From NCBI GenBank assembly GCA_030157785.1, contig JAOAUC010000041.1, positions 1 to 64,000 on the forward strand: a stretch of DNA of 64,000 nt. The letters are read 5' to 3'. Every line of letters begins with the position of its first letter. Within the stretch, counting starts at the first letter, position 1. The translations under genes and the position numbers were made by a program. The DNA is from Zoogloea oleivorans (GTDB lineage: Bacteria > Pseudomonadota > Gammaproteobacteria > Burkholderiales > Rhodocyclaceae). Below, piece by piece: positions 44,226 through 53,713 of the stretch. Below the pieces are notes generated by a model. The model searched no databases and was not told the origin of the DNA. It worked only from the letters and a program-made list of their open reading frames with translations.

Positions 44226-46607
44226 ATGAAGCCACGCGCGCGTCTCTTTCATCTGAGCATCATCGCAGTCAGTCTCGCCTCGGCCTTCGCGGCCGGTACC
44301 GCCAACGCCCAGCAGACGGCCCCCGGCGGCGCTTACACGCCGGTCGACCTCGATACCGTCATCGTGACCGGCACCCGCTCGAAGGCACGCACCGTGGCCG
44401 CGTCCTTGTCCCCCATCGATCAGCTCAGTGCCCGTGATCTGGAAAGCACCGGCTCGACCGAGCTGGCCACCGTACTGGCCCGGCTGCTGCCCTCGCTGAA
44501 CTTTCCACGCCCCTCGGTGACCGACGCTACCGACGCGGTACGGCCGGCCCAGTTGCGCGGCCTGTCTCCCGATCACACCCTGGTGCTGGTCAATGGCAAG
44601 CGCCGCAACACCACCTCGGTACTCAATGCCAGTGGCACCCAGGGGCGTGGTTCGGCGCCGGTCGACCTCAACGCGATTCCCATCTCGGCCATCGAACGCA
44701 TCGAAGTGCTGCGTGACGGCGCAGCCGCCCAGTACGGTTCGGATGCAATTGCCGGGGTGATCAACATCGTGCTCAAGCGCGGCGCCAGCGGTGGCGGAGT
44801 GGAAGCCTCCTTCGGCCAGTACAGCGAGGGCGACGGCACCCAGCACAAGCTCGGCGCCAACTTCGGCCTCGCCCTGTCGGATCGGGGCTGGCTGCGCGTC
44901 AGCGCCGAGAAACGCGAGCAGAATTCCACCAACCGGGCGCTGGCCGATTTCCGCAATCCGGCCGAGCCGCTGTATGGCCAGGTGAGCCAGCGCTTCGGCG
45001 AGCCGGACAGCGATCAGGGCTCGGTCTTCCTGAATGGCCAGCTGACGCTCAACGACGACGTGGAAGCCTATTTCTTCGGCAGCCACGCCAATCGCGATAC
45101 CCATGCGGCGGGCTTCTACCGGCCGGCCCTCGACAGCCGCAACATCCGCGCGATCTACCCCAATGGGTTTTTGCCGATCGAGGCCAGCAACAACCTCGAC
45201 CAGTCCCTGGTGGGCGGCCTGCGCGGCGTGACCGATGGTGGCTGGCGCTGGGACGTGAGCCTCAACTACGGGGCAAACCGCTATCGCCTCAATATCAACA
45301 ACACCCTCAACACCAGCCTGGGGGCAAGCAGCCCAACGCGCTTCTACGACGGTGAGCTGGAAAACGCGCAGACGCTCCTCAACGCGGACTTCGCCCGGGA
45401 GTACACCGTCTCTGCGCTGTCCGGGCCGCTGACCGTGGCCTGGGGCCTGGAAACCCGCAACGAGAAATACACGATAGGGGCGGGCTCGCCCGATTCGTAC
45501 TTCGGTACCGGGGCGCAGGTCTTTTCGGGCTTCCGGCCGGGGGACTCGGGCTCCCACAAGCGGGACAGCAAGGCCGTCTACCTCAACCTCGAAGCCGACG
45601 TGACCAGCAAGTTCAGCAGCTCGGTGGCCCTGCGAGCCGAGAACTACAGCGATTTCGGCGATGCCACCTCGGCCAAGCTGGCCGGACGCTACGCGTTCAC
45701 GCCGGCGGTGGCCCTGCGCGGCACCGCGTCCACCGGCTTCAGGGCGCCGTCGCTGGTCCAGCAGTACTACTCGACCACCACCACCAGTTTCATCAGCAGC
45801 GTGCCCTACGACGTGCGTACCTTCTCCGTGTCGAATCCGGTAGCCCGTCAACTGGGCGCGGAAGACCTGAAAGCCGAGAAGTCCAATAACCTCAGCCTGG
45901 GCCTGCTGCTGCAACCCACCAAGGCGTCCACCACCTCCATCGACGTGTATCAGGTGGACATCAAGGACCGCATCGTTCTGTCGGAAAACCTCACCGGTGC
46001 GGCGGTGCGCAACTTTCTGGCGGCTAATGGCTACGCCAACACCGACGGCGGGCGCTATTTCACCAACGGCATTGATACCCGCACCCGCGGCATCGATCTG
46101 GTGAGCACCTATCGCCTCGACTTGCAGAGTCGCGGCCGGGTGGATTTGAGCCTGGGTTACAACTACAACACGACCGACATCACTCACATCGCCGCCAACC
46201 CGGCGATACTGGCCCAGAATGGTCTGGCCGTGCAGCGCATCGGCCGTGCCGAGACTGGGCGCATCACCAAGGGAGCGCCGTCTGACCGGCTGACCCTGGG
46301 CGCCGACTACGTCGTCAATGCCTGGAACCTGCGCAGCCTGCTGACCCGCTACGGCGAGTTCACCGCCTTTCACGCCAGCAACCCGGCGCTGGACCAGACT
46401 TTCAACGCCAGCTGGGTGCTTGACCTGGCCGCCAGCTACAAGCTGAAGCAATGGACCCTCACCGCTGGGGTGGACAACGTAACCGACAGGTACCCGAACC
46501 GTCTGACTACCGCCACTACGCCCAACACCGTGCTCCCCTACAGCCAGAGTTCGCCCTTCGGCTTCAACGGCCGCTTCAGCTACGTGAAGGCGGGCTACAG
46601 CTGGTAA
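44226..46607 (+). CDS. TonB-dependent receptor 3
   Basis: 793 residues with an ordinary signal peptide (to TANAQQ) and no coiled coil. Plug: VIVTGTRSKARTVAASLSPI, VRPAQLRGLSPDHTLVLVNG, DAIAGVINIVLKRG. The barrel ends in FSYVKAGYSW with the terminal aromatic expected for BAM recognition. It belongs to a different branch from receptors 1 and 2, closer to the CirA/vitamin or carbohydrate-type group. Ligand unknown. Confidence 0.92.
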   Translation: MKPRARLFHLSIIAVSLASAFAAGTANAQQTAPGGAYTPVDLDTVIVTGTRSKARTVAASLSPIDQLSARDLESTGSTELATVLARLLPSLNFPRPSVTDATDAVRPAQLRGLSPDHTLVLVNGKRRNTTSVLNASGTQGRGSAPVDLNAIPISAIERIEVLRDGAAAQYGSDAIAGVINIVLKRGASGGGVEASFGQYSEGDGTQHKLGANFGLALSDRGWLRVSAEKREQNSTNRALADFRNPAEPLYGQVSQRFGEPDSDQGSVFLNGQLTLNDDVEAYFFGSHANRDTHAAGFYRPALDSRNIRAIYPNGFLPIEASNNLDQSLVGGLRGVTDGGWRWDVSLNYGANRYRLNINNTLNTSLGASSPTRFYDGELENAQTLLNADFAREYTVSALSGPLTVAWGLETRNEKYTIGAGSPDSYFGTGAQVFSGFRPGDSGSHKRDSKAVYLNLEADVTSKFSSSVALRAENYSDFGDATSAKLAGRYAFTPAVALRGTASTGFRAPSLVQQYYSTTTTSFISSVPYDVRTFSVSNPVARQLGAEDLKAEKSNNLSLGLLLQPTKASTTSIDVYQVDIKDRIVLSENLTGAAVRNFLAANGYANTDGGRYFTNGIDTRTRGIDLVSTYRLDLQSRGRVDLSLGYNYNTTDITHIAANPAILAQNGLAVQRIGRAETGRITKGAPSDRLTLGADYVVNAWNLRSLLTRYGEFTAFHASNPALDQTFNASWVLDLAASYKLKQWTLTAGVDNVTDRYPNRLTTATTPNTVLPYSQSSPFGFNGRFSYVKAGYSW

Positions 46608-46640
46608 AAGCGCCCCCGCCGCCCCGAGAGGTTTCCGATC

Positions 46641-47459
46641 ATGTGCCAACTGCTTGGCCTGAACAGCAACTTGCCGACCGACATCTGCTTTTCCTTCACG
46701 GGCTTCAGGGCCCGTGGCGGGCGTACCGACAAGCACGCCGACGGCTGGGGGATTGCCTTCTTCGAGGGGCGGGGCGTGCGCATCTTCAACGACCCCTTGC
46801 CCTCATGCACGTCCCGTCTCGCCGAGATGGTGGCGGCGCATCCCTTTCGGGCCACCAACATCGTCGCCCACATCCGCAAGGCAACGGTCGGTGCCGTGCG
46901 CCTGGAGAACACCCACCCGTTCTCCCGCGAACTGTGGGGGCGCCACTGGGTGTTTGCCCACAACGGCACGCTGCCCGATTTTGCGCCGCAGCTCGATGGA
47001 CGCTTTCGCCCGGTGGGCACGACCGACAGTGAAAGGGCCTTCTGCTGGCTGATGCAGGGCCTGCACCAGCACTTCGGCGACAGCGCGCCCGATACCGCGC
47101 GCCTGTTCGCCTGGCTGCGCGGGGCGGCCATCGAACTGACCCGCCACGGGGTGATCAACTTCCTGCTCTCCGATGGCGATGTGCTGCTGGCCCACAGCTC
47201 CACCCGCCTGAGCCATGTGCTGCGTCGGGCGCCGTTCGCCCAGGTGCATCTGGTCGATGCCGATCTGGGCATCGACCTGGGGCGCAGTCTCGACCCGGCC
47301 GCCCGCAGCGTCGTCCTCGCCACGGTTCCGCTGACCCGCAACGAGCCCTGGGTGGCCATGCCGGCCGGCAGCTTGTGGTGTTTCAGGGGCGGCGAGGTGC
47401 TGGCCACGGCGCCGACGCTGGCCGGGCGGATTCCTGAAGTGGTGGACGACTGCGCCTGA
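46641..47459 (+). CDS. Class II glutamine amidotransferase, YafJ type
   Basis: 272 residues. Cys2 right after the start Met (MCQLLGLN) is the Ntn nucleophile after Met removal. HADGWGIAFF and AHIRKATVG, NTHPF and FAHNGTLPDF complete the glutaminase site. Stand-alone YafJ-like enzymes lack a synthase domain and have no established substrate; related EgtC acts in ergothioneine synthesis, but no other egt gene is seen. It follows TonB receptor 3 by 33 bp and may be co-transcribed. Confidence 0.87.
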   Translation: MCQLLGLNSNLPTDICFSFTGFRARGGRTDKHADGWGIAFFEGRGVRIFNDPLPSCTSRLAEMVAAHPFRATNIVAHIRKATVGAVRLENTHPFSRELWGRHWVFAHNGTLPDFAPQLDGRFRPVGTTDSERAFCWLMQGLHQHFGDSAPDTARLFAWLRGAAIELTRHGVINFLLSDGDVLLAHSSTRLSHVLRRAPFAQVHLVDADLGIDLGRSLDPAARSVVLATVPLTRNEPWVAMPAGSLWCFRGGEVLATAPTLAGRIPEVVDDCA

Positions 47460-47602
47460 GGGTGTTGTCCCGCGCTGGGGCCAAGGATTTGCTCTTCTTG
47501 AGAAGAATCAAGTCCTCGTCGGGATAGTTGAGTAAAGTACTCGGTTATTGGTTTGAGCGTGGCAAGCCTCCCGGCAAGCCGCCCATTTTCCGGTGCCCCG
47601 AC

Positions 47603-47821
47603 ATGGCCAAGAAGTTTCCCCTGAATCCCAAGCACCCCGAGCGCATCTGCTGGGGATGTGACAAATATTGTTCCGTCGATGCACTCGGGTGTGGCAACGG
47701 TTCCGGCCGCACCCAGCACCCGGCCGAGTTGATCGGCGAGGACTGGTACAAGTGGGGCGACTGGGGAATCGTTCCCGCCGATGAGCCGGAAACACCTGCC
47801 GACGGGCAGGGCGAAGCCTGA
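47603..47821 (+). CDS. DUF3079 protein
   Basis: 72 residues from MAKKFPLNPKHPERICWGCD. The cysteines in CWGCDKYC and LGCGNGSGRTQHP, and DWYKWGDWGI near the end, are the DUF3079 signature, consistent with a small metal- or FeS-binding protein. Function unknown. An in-frame extension to 47528 is less likely. Confidence 0.8.
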   Translation: MAKKFPLNPKHPERICWGCDKYCSVDALGCGNGSGRTQHPAELIGEDWYKWGDWGIVPADEPETPADGQGEA

Positions 47822-47849
47822 ACAGGCCTTTCACTGGAAGGACATTTCG

Positions 47850-48341
47850 ATGAAATCAAAATCCCTCGCATTGCTGGCATCGCTTGCCTTTCTCATGTCG
47901 GGCGTCACCCCGGCCGCAGAAAGTGCCGACGCGCATCAGCACCACGGCCATCATGAAAGCAGCGCCCTGCAAAGCCTCCAGCTCAATGCCGGCAGCAAGT
48001 GGAAAACGGATGGAACGCTGCGTCAGGTCATGAACGACATCAACCAGGCGATGGCAAAGGCGCTTCCCCGGATTCACCGGAATGAATTCAGCAACGAGGG
48101 CTATCAGGCGCTGGCGGCAACGATTGGCCAGCAGGTGGCGCATGCCGTCGAGCACTGCAAGCTGGAGCCGAAGGCCGATGGCATGCTCCACCTGCTGATC
48201 GCCGAGCTGATGGGTGGCGCCGAGGCGATGGAAGGAAAAACGACGGCGTCGCGCAAGGACGGCGCCGTGCGGGTGCACAAAGCGCTCAAGGCTTACGGGA
48301 AATATTTCCAGCACCCCGGCTGGACAGTGCCTCGCGGTTGA
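47850..48341 (+). CDS. Exported histidine-rich protein, DnrO-like
   Basis: 163 residues with signal peptide MKSKSLALLASLAFLMSGVT and a His-rich mature N-terminus (HQHHGHH), suggesting metal binding. The rest is a four-helix-type domain (MNDINQAMAKALPRIHRNEF) resembling DnrO-like proteins of unknown function. No haem motif is present although the fold may resemble cytochrome c'. Its 3' end overlaps a convergent small ORF. Confidence 0.65.
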   Translation: MKSKSLALLASLAFLMSGVTPAAESADAHQHHGHHESSALQSLQLNAGSKWKTDGTLRQVMNDINQAMAKALPRIHRNEFSNEGYQALAATIGQQVAHAVEHCKLEPKADGMLHLLIAELMGGAEAMEGKTTASRKDGAVRVHKALKAYGKYFQHPGWTVPRG

Positions 48342-48540
48342 ATCTGCAGTCAGGGCCGCCCCTGGTGGAGCTATCCAGCCGGCGTGGCGCGCGGCCCGCG
48401 AAGGGGTGCAGGCGATACCAGAAGACGAGTTCCAGCAGGACGCCCGACATGACGAAGCCCGCGCTGCCGCTATCGGCGCCGGCGGCGTACAGGGCTAGGG
48501 CTGCGAGCAGGAGGCCGGCAGTGCTCAGGTGGCGTTTCAT
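48286..48540 (-). CDS. Possible small membrane protein
   Basis: 84 residues starting MKRHLSTAGLLLAALALYAA, with two hydrophobic segments (the second GFVMSGVLLELVFWYRLHPF). The C-terminal part is antisense to the 3' end of the previous gene and looks less natural, so either the overlap is real or the stop is misplaced by an error. It could be co-transcribed with 48565-48918. Confidence 0.45.
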   Translation of the reverse strand: MKRHLSTAGLLLAALALYAAGADSGSAGFVMSGVLLELVFWYRLHPFAGRAPRRLDSSTRGGPDCRFNREALSSRGAGNISRKP

Positions 48541-48564
48541 CAGGTTTCCGCCGCTCTGGCGACC

Positions 48565-48918
48565 TTACTTGCCGTCCCCGAACTTCGCTTCGGCGGCCTT
48601 GGCGTCGGCGGCGATCTGGTCGTTGGCGTCTTTCGCCGCCTGCGCTTCGGCGTTGATGAACTGGCTGATCAGCTGGCTGGTGGCCTTGATGTCGGCGTTG
48701 CCTTCGTTTTGCAGGCAGTCGAGCCAGGCACGCTGGGTCTGGCGGTAGGTATTGACGATGCCGACGCTCTTGTTGAAGGCGTCGGGGTTCTTCAGGTCGA
48801 GGCTGACGGCGGCCGGGCGGGGGCCGCAGGCGTGGGTCCAGTTGCCGTTGTCGATCTTTCCGGCGTGGGCGGGCAGGGCGGCGGCTAAGGATAGGAGGAG
48901 GGCGGTGCTGCGGATCAT
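48565..48918 (-). CDS. Small exported hypothetical protein
   Basis: 117 residues with signal peptide MIRSTALLLSLAAALPAHA. Two cysteines (HACGP, LDCLQ) may pair. The C-terminus is Ala-rich and helical (AAKDANDQIAADAKAAEAKF). I recognise no family. It lies 21 bp downstream of the RND adaptor gene and probably belongs to that transcript. Confidence 0.65.
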   Translation of the reverse strand: MIRSTALLLSLAAALPAHAGKIDNGNWTHACGPRPAAVSLDLKNPDAFNKSVGIVNTYRQTQRAWLDCLQNEGNADIKATSQLISQFINAEAQAAKDANDQIAADAKAAEAKFGDGK

Positions 48919-48939
48919 GCGGTGGTGCTCCGTGGTGGT

Positions 48940-50124
48940 TCAGCCCTTGCGGTTCTTGTCCGGCAGGGCCTTGGGATTGACGGTTTCGCCATCGGCGAGC
49001 AGGTCGGAGGGGCTGCTCACCAGGATGTCGCCGGGTTTGAGGCCTGACAGGATCTCGATGTCGCGGCCCAGGTCGCGGCCGAGGGTGACCTTGCGGAAGG
49101 CCACCTTGTTGCCTTCCCCGACCGTGACAACACGGGTGCCATCCTGGCCGGTGACGAGTGTGCTGGTGGGTACCAGCAGGGCCTTGGCGGTGCGCGACAG
49201 CTTGAAGCTGACTTCGCCGTAGGTGCCGGGCAGCAGCTTGCCGTCCGGGTTGGGCAATTCCAGTTCCACCTGGCGTGTGCGGGTCACCGGATCGAGGGCG
49301 CCGGCGGCGTGGGCGACCTTGGCGGTGAGCTTCTTGCCGGGGCTTTCGGGGATGTTCAGGGTGACCTCCTGGCCTTCGGTGATCTCGCTGGCGTAGACCT
49401 GCGGAATCCACAGGGTGAGGCGTAGCGGGTCGGTCTGGGCGAGGGCGAAGAGTTCCTTGCCGTTGGCGGCGATCAGGTCGCCCACTTCGACGCTGCGGCG
49501 GGTGATCACGCCATCGAAGGGGGCGACGATGCGGCGGAAACTCTTGAGCTGTTCGAGCCGGCGCACGTTGGCGTCTACCGCGGCCAGATCGGCGCGGGCC
49601 TGGGTGGCGGCGCTGCGCTTCTCGTCGAGGTCTTGCTTGGCGACGCTGTCGAGGCTGGACAGGTGTTCCCAGCGCTTGAGGGTGTCGCGGGTCAGTTCGA
49701 CACGGGCCTTGACCTGATCGTGGGCGGCACGGGCCTGGGCGAGCTCCTGGTCCTGCTCGGGGGCTTCGATGGTGGCGAGGAGTTCGCCCTTTTTCACCCG
49801 TTCGCCGATGGTCTTGTGCCAGGCCGTCAGGTAGCCGCCACTGCGAGCCAGCAGGGTGATTTCGCTGCGTCCCTTGAGGGTGGCGGGCAGGGTGACGTTG
49901 CGCTGACCGTCGCCGGGGCGGGCCACCACGGTGGACACGTTGCGGATCAGGCTGGTGGCGGTGCGTTGTTCGAGGGCGCGAGCGTCCCGGTGCTCAAGGG
50001 CCAGGCGCAGGCTGCCGCCGGCCACCAGCAGGCCGAGCACGCTGAAGCCGGTGAAGCGGGCGTAGCGCAGGGTGCGGCCGCCGGTGTGGGCAGCGAGGGG
50101 GGCGGGTGGGGTCATGTCGGACAT
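48940..50124 (-). CDS. RND efflux periplasmic adaptor (membrane fusion protein)
   Basis: 394 residues. An N-terminal membrane anchor (FTGFSVLGLLVAGGSLRLAL) is followed by the biotinyl-lipoyl half (GYLTAWHKTIGERVKKGELL), a coiled-coil hairpin (AQARAAHDQVKARVELTRDT), the second lipoyl half (RRIVAPFDGVITRRSVEVGD) and beta-barrel. AcrA/MdtA type. Links the RND pump encoded just upstream to an outer-membrane channel, which is not present in the window. Confidence 0.92.
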   Translation of the reverse strand: MSDMTPPAPLAAHTGGRTLRYARFTGFSVLGLLVAGGSLRLALEHRDARALEQRTATSLIRNVSTVVARPGDGQRNVTLPATLKGRSEITLLARSGGYLTAWHKTIGERVKKGELLATIEAPEQDQELAQARAAHDQVKARVELTRDTLKRWEHLSSLDSVAKQDLDEKRSAATQARADLAAVDANVRRLEQLKSFRRIVAPFDGVITRRSVEVGDLIAANGKELFALAQTDPLRLTLWIPQVYASEITEGQEVTLNIPESPGKKLTAKVAHAAGALDPVTRTRQVELELPNPDGKLLPGTYGEVSFKLSRTAKALLVPTSTLVTGQDGTRVVTVGEGNKVAFRKVTLGRDLGRDIEILSGLKPGDILVSSPSDLLADGETVNPKALPDKNRKG

Positions 50125-50143
50125 GCTGTGATTCCGGGTTCGA

Positions 50144-53100
50144 TCAGGCGGGGGCCAGGCGCTGGCGCAGCCCGCGGCGCTCCAGCCGCAGATGCACCGC
50201 GGCGAAGACGAGGGGGACGAAGAGCAGGGTGGAGGCGGTGGCGAAGGCCAGACCGCCGATCACCGCCCGGCCCAGGGGGGCGTTCTGTTCGGCGCCCTCG
50301 CCCACGCCGAGGGCCATCGGCAACATGCCGGCGATCATCGCGAAGGCGGTCATCAGCACCGGGCGCAGGCGGGTCGAGGCGGCTTCCAGCGCGGCGGTGA
50401 GGGGCGGCACGCCCTCGGCGAGGCGGGTGCGGGCGAAGGACACCAGCAGGATCGAGTTGGCCGTGGCCACCCCCATGGTCATGATGGTGCCGGTGAGCGC
50501 CGGCACGCTGAGCGTGGTGCCGGTCAGGAACAGCAGCCAGGCGATGCCGGCCAGCGCGGCGGGTAGCGCACTGATGATGATCAGCGGGTCGATCCACGAC
50601 TGGAAGTTGACCACCAGCAGCAGGTACACCAGCACGATCGCCACCGCCAGACCCAGGGCCAGACCGGCAAAGGCGCCGTGCAGGGTTTCCACCTGACCGC
50701 GCATCACCAGATTGACGCCACGGGGCAGTTTGGGGCGGATCTCGTCGAGCAGGATGTCGATGTCGCGGCTGACGCTGCCCAGGTCGCGCCCCTCCACGTT
50801 GGCGAAGACGTTGAAGATCTGTGTGGTGTTGTAGGTGGTGACCATCGGCGCCATGGCCTGCCGCGACAGGGACACCACGTTGCCGAGCAATTGGGCGCCA
50901 TCGGCGTTGGCGCCCACCGGGGTGCGCAGCAGCGCGTCAAGGCTGTCGACGGCCGTCTCGGGGCTGCGCACGCCGATGGTGTAGGTGTTGCCGTTGACCG
51001 GGTTGAGCCAGTAGGCGGGGGAGGCCTGCATGCTGCCGGACAGGGAGATCATCACGTTCTGGGCCACGTCCCTGGCGGCGAGGCCGAGCTGCTGCAGGCG
51101 CACCCGGTCCATGTCGAGGGCCAGGGCCGGCTTGCCCCAGCGCTGATACACGTGGGCATCGACGATGCCGGGAATGGCGCGCAGGCGGTTGTTGAGCTCC
51201 ACCGCCAGCGGAATCACCTCGGTGGGCTTGCCGCCGATGAACTGGATGTCGATGGGCGCCGGGGTGCCGAAGTTGAGGGTCTGGCTGACCTGGTCGGCGG
51301 GCTGGAAGTAGAACTCGACGCCCGGAAAGCGCTCCGGCAGCAGGGCGCGCAGGCGGGCGATGTAGTCGGCGCTGGGGCCATGGCCGGGCAGCAGCGACAG
51401 CATGATCTCGGTGTCGGCCGTTTCGGCGCTGCCCGAGTTGCCGAACAGCGTATTGCGGGTCGAGTAGGGGCCGCCGACGATGTCGAGGATGTCGCCCAAC
51501 TCTGCCGCCGGGACAACTTCGCGGAGCGTGGCTTCGACCGCGTCCACCAGCTTGGGCATTTCCTCCAGCCGGGTGCCGGACGGGGCGCGCAGGTGCAGGC
51601 GTATCTGGCCTGCGTCCACCGCCGGAAACAGATCCTGCCCGAGCAGCGGCACCAGCCCCAGCGACAGCAGGCACAGGCCCATGAAGGCCAGGCCGAAGCG
51701 CCGCCGCTGGCGCAGCAGGGCGGCCAGCAGCACGGTGTAGTGCTCGCGCAGGCGCGCAAAGCCGGCCTCGAAGCCCAGGTGGATGCGATGAAAGCGTGCC
51801 GCCAGGCCCGCCGTTGGTGCAGGCCGGTGCCCGCCGTGCTGTGAGGCCATCATGTACATCACCAGCGTCGGCACCAGCGTGCGCGACAACAGGTAGGAGG
51901 CCAGCATCGCAAACACCACGGCCTCGGCCAGCGGTACGAAGAGCGAGCGGGCCACGCCGGTGAGAAAGAACATCGGCACGAAGACGATGCAGATGCACAG
52001 GGTCGACACGAAGGCCGGGGCGGCGATTTCCTGGGCCCCGTCGAGGATGGCCTGGTGCGGGTTTTTGCCGAGGGCCATCTGGCGCTCGATGTTCTCGATC
52101 TCGACGGTGGCGTCGTCCACCAGTATGCCCACCGCCAGCGCCAGCCCGCCGAGGGTCATCAGGTTGAGGGTTTCGTCCAGCAGGTAGAGCACGATCAGCG
52201 AGCAGCAGATCGACAAGGGGATCGACACCGCGATGATGCAGGTGGTGCGCCAGTTGCCGAGGAAGAGCAGGATCATCGCGGCGGTGAGGGACGCGGCAAT
52301 CAGCGCCTCGTGGAGTACGTTGCCGATGGCCGCCCGCACGAACAGCGACTGATCGAACATCAGCTTGAGGCTCATGTCCTCGGGGAGCTTCTCGAGGATG
52401 CGCGGGATCTCGTTGCGCACCTGGTCCACCACCTCCAGCGTGGACACGCCGCCCACCTTGAACACCGAGGTCAGGATGCCGCGCTCGCCGTTCTGGCGCA
52501 CGATGGTTTGCAGCGGCCCGGCGCCGTCGCGCACGCTGGCCACGTCGCGCACGTGGATGGTTTTGCCGTCGACGGTCTTGATGGGGATGTCGGCGATCTT
52601 GGCGATGGTGGCCACCGAACCGTTGAGGGCCACGTCGTATTCCTGGGCGCCGATCTTGACGATGCCGGTGGGCAGGGTGAGGGTCTGGTTGCCGATGGCG
52701 TTGGTCACGTCGGCCGGGGTGATGCCGCGGGCAAGCAGGGCGGCGGTGTCGATGTCCACCGAGATCTGCCGGTTGCGGGCGCCGAAGGGGGCGGTGAGTT
52801 CGACGCCTTTCTTCAGGCGCAGGGTGTTGCGCACCACGTCGTTGGTGAGTTCGCCCACCTCGGTTTCGGGCACGGTGGCGCTGGACACGCCCACCTGCAG
52901 CAGCGGCAGGTCGGTGGCCGAATACTCCACCACCTGCGGCGGTGCGATGCCCACCGGCAGCGAGCGGTAGGCCGCGTTGGCGCCCGACTGGACCTGGGCC
53001 AGCGCCGTGCCGATGTCGGTGCCCTGCTGGAAGAAGACCTTGATGATCGCCCCGCCGGCCACCGAGATCGACTCGGTGTGCTCGATGTTGTCCACCGACT

Positions 53101-53317
53101 GGGTCATCGCCCGCTCGGCGGTGCGGGTGACGCGGCTATAAATCTCCGGTGCGGGCAGCCCGTTGTAGCTGTACAGCATGGCCACCACCGGAATGTCGAT
53201 GGACGGAAAGATGTCCACGGACATCTTCCGCAGCACATAGGGCATGGACAGCAGGATGAGCAGCGCCATTACCAGGAAGGTGTAGGGGCGCCGCAGGGCG
53301 ATATTGACGATCCACAT
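50144..53317 (-). CDS. RND-type multidrug efflux permease
   Basis: 1057 residues from MWIVNIALRRPYTFLVMALL; an open extension to 53389 is discarded because the first membrane helix follows the chosen Met directly. Twelve membrane segments and two large periplasmic loops as in the HAE1 group. GILVDDATVEIENIERQMAL carries the two Asp of the proton relay. Driven by the proton gradient, it exports hydrophobic or amphipathic compounds. A sigma-54-like promoter divergent from the sulfatase promoter suggests it exports a substrate or product of the nearby pathway. Confidence 0.93.
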   Translation of the reverse strand: MWIVNIALRRPYTFLVMALLILLSMPYVLRKMSVDIFPSIDIPVVAMLYSYNGLPAPEIYSRVTRTAERAMTQSVDNIEHTESISVAGGAIIKVFFQQGTDIGTALAQVQSGANAAYRSLPVGIAPPQVVEYSATDLPLLQVGVSSATVPETEVGELTNDVVRNTLRLKKGVELTAPFGARNRQISVDIDTAALLARGITPADVTNAIGNQTLTLPTGIVKIGAQEYDVALNGSVATIAKIADIPIKTVDGKTIHVRDVASVRDGAGPLQTIVRQNGERGILTSVFKVGGVSTLEVVDQVRNEIPRILEKLPEDMSLKLMFDQSLFVRAAIGNVLHEALIAASLTAAMILLFLGNWRTTCIIAVSIPLSICCSLIVLYLLDETLNLMTLGGLALAVGILVDDATVEIENIERQMALGKNPHQAILDGAQEIAAPAFVSTLCICIVFVPMFFLTGVARSLFVPLAEAVVFAMLASYLLSRTLVPTLVMYMMASQHGGHRPAPTAGLAARFHRIHLGFEAGFARLREHYTVLLAALLRQRRRFGLAFMGLCLLSLGLVPLLGQDLFPAVDAGQIRLHLRAPSGTRLEEMPKLVDAVEATLREVVPAAELGDILDIVGGPYSTRNTLFGNSGSAETADTEIMLSLLPGHGPSADYIARLRALLPERFPGVEFYFQPADQVSQTLNFGTPAPIDIQFIGGKPTEVIPLAVELNNRLRAIPGIVDAHVYQRWGKPALALDMDRVRLQQLGLAARDVAQNVMISLSGSMQASPAYWLNPVNGNTYTIGVRSPETAVDSLDALLRTPVGANADGAQLLGNVVSLSRQAMAPMVTTYNTTQIFNVFANVEGRDLGSVSRDIDILLDEIRPKLPRGVNLVMRGQVETLHGAFAGLALGLAVAIVLVYLLLVVNFQSWIDPLIIISALPAALAGIAWLLFLTGTTLSVPALTGTIMTMGVATANSILLVSFARTRLAEGVPPLTAALEAASTRLRPVLMTAFAMIAGMLPMALGVGEGAEQNAPLGRAVIGGLAFATASTLLFVPLVFAAVHLRLERRGLRQRLAPA

Positions 53318-53355
53318 GGAGGCGGGGTGCCGCGGGCAAGCAAACCCTACAGGAT

Positions 53356-53371
53356 GGCAATTTCCGTTCCA
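53356..53371 (-). promoter_or_regulatory. Sigma-54 promoter of the RND pump operon
   Basis: Minus strand TGGAACG-N4-TTGCC, two differences from consensus, GG-N10-GC spacing; 39 bp before the ATG at 53317. Confidence 0.7.
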
Positions 53372-53566
53372 CGAGCATGCGGCCAGCACCGGCGGGGCCT
53401 GGCGGGGCGGGCCTGACGCAAGGGGTGCTGGGAAATCAGCAGGTTTGCTGCAGTGTGGTTGAGGGGGCAGCAGCCGGGCGTGTAGTCGGTATTCAATGGC
53501 CGGGCTGTTGAGCCCTCTCGGTCGATGTTCCGCCTGCGGCTGCGACAGAGATTGTGCCTGGCTGTT

Positions 53567-53650
53567 GGGGCGACTTCAGTCGCCGTCGGCGCGTTGAATC
53601 CGCGACAGCCCGGACATCGGAGTCCGTGGGCGACTGACGTCGCCCCTACA
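53567..53650. repeat. REP-like inverted pair (copy 1)
   Basis: GGGGCGACTTCAGTCGCC at 53567-53584 faces GGGCGACTGACGTCGCCCC at 53628-53646, each itself palindromic. The family is the same as at 59591-59680. Confidence 0.65.
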
Positions 53651-53659
53651 CCCGCAGGG

Positions 53660-53675
53660 TGGCGCAGTCTGTGCA
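53660..53675 (+). promoter_or_regulatory. Sigma-54 promoter of the sulfatase-octaheme operon
   Basis: TGGCGCA-N4-GTGCA with GG-N10-GC spacing, three differences from consensus; 39 bp before the ATG and directly after the REP pair. Confidence 0.62.
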
Positions 53676-53713
53676 TGTAGTCCGCGTCTCCCTGAACAAG
53701 CCCATCCACGCTC

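Larger units (their letters stand above)
53318..53713. other. Divergent control region between pump and sulfatase
   Basis: 396 bp with no gene; a minus-strand open frame covers it but is a shadow. It holds the two outward sigma-54 sites, GAAATCAGCAG (53433-53443) and AGTGTGGTTGAG (53453-53464), which recur in the SMP-30 leader (58344-58354; 58333-58344 with one change), the GTGCCTGGCTGTTGG word (53554-53568) and a REP-like pair. Confidence 0.6.

Noticed and set aside
47549..47564. Sigma-54 site before the DUF3079 gene
   Set aside because: Only the spacing fits; the boxes TGGTTTG and TGGCA match poorly.
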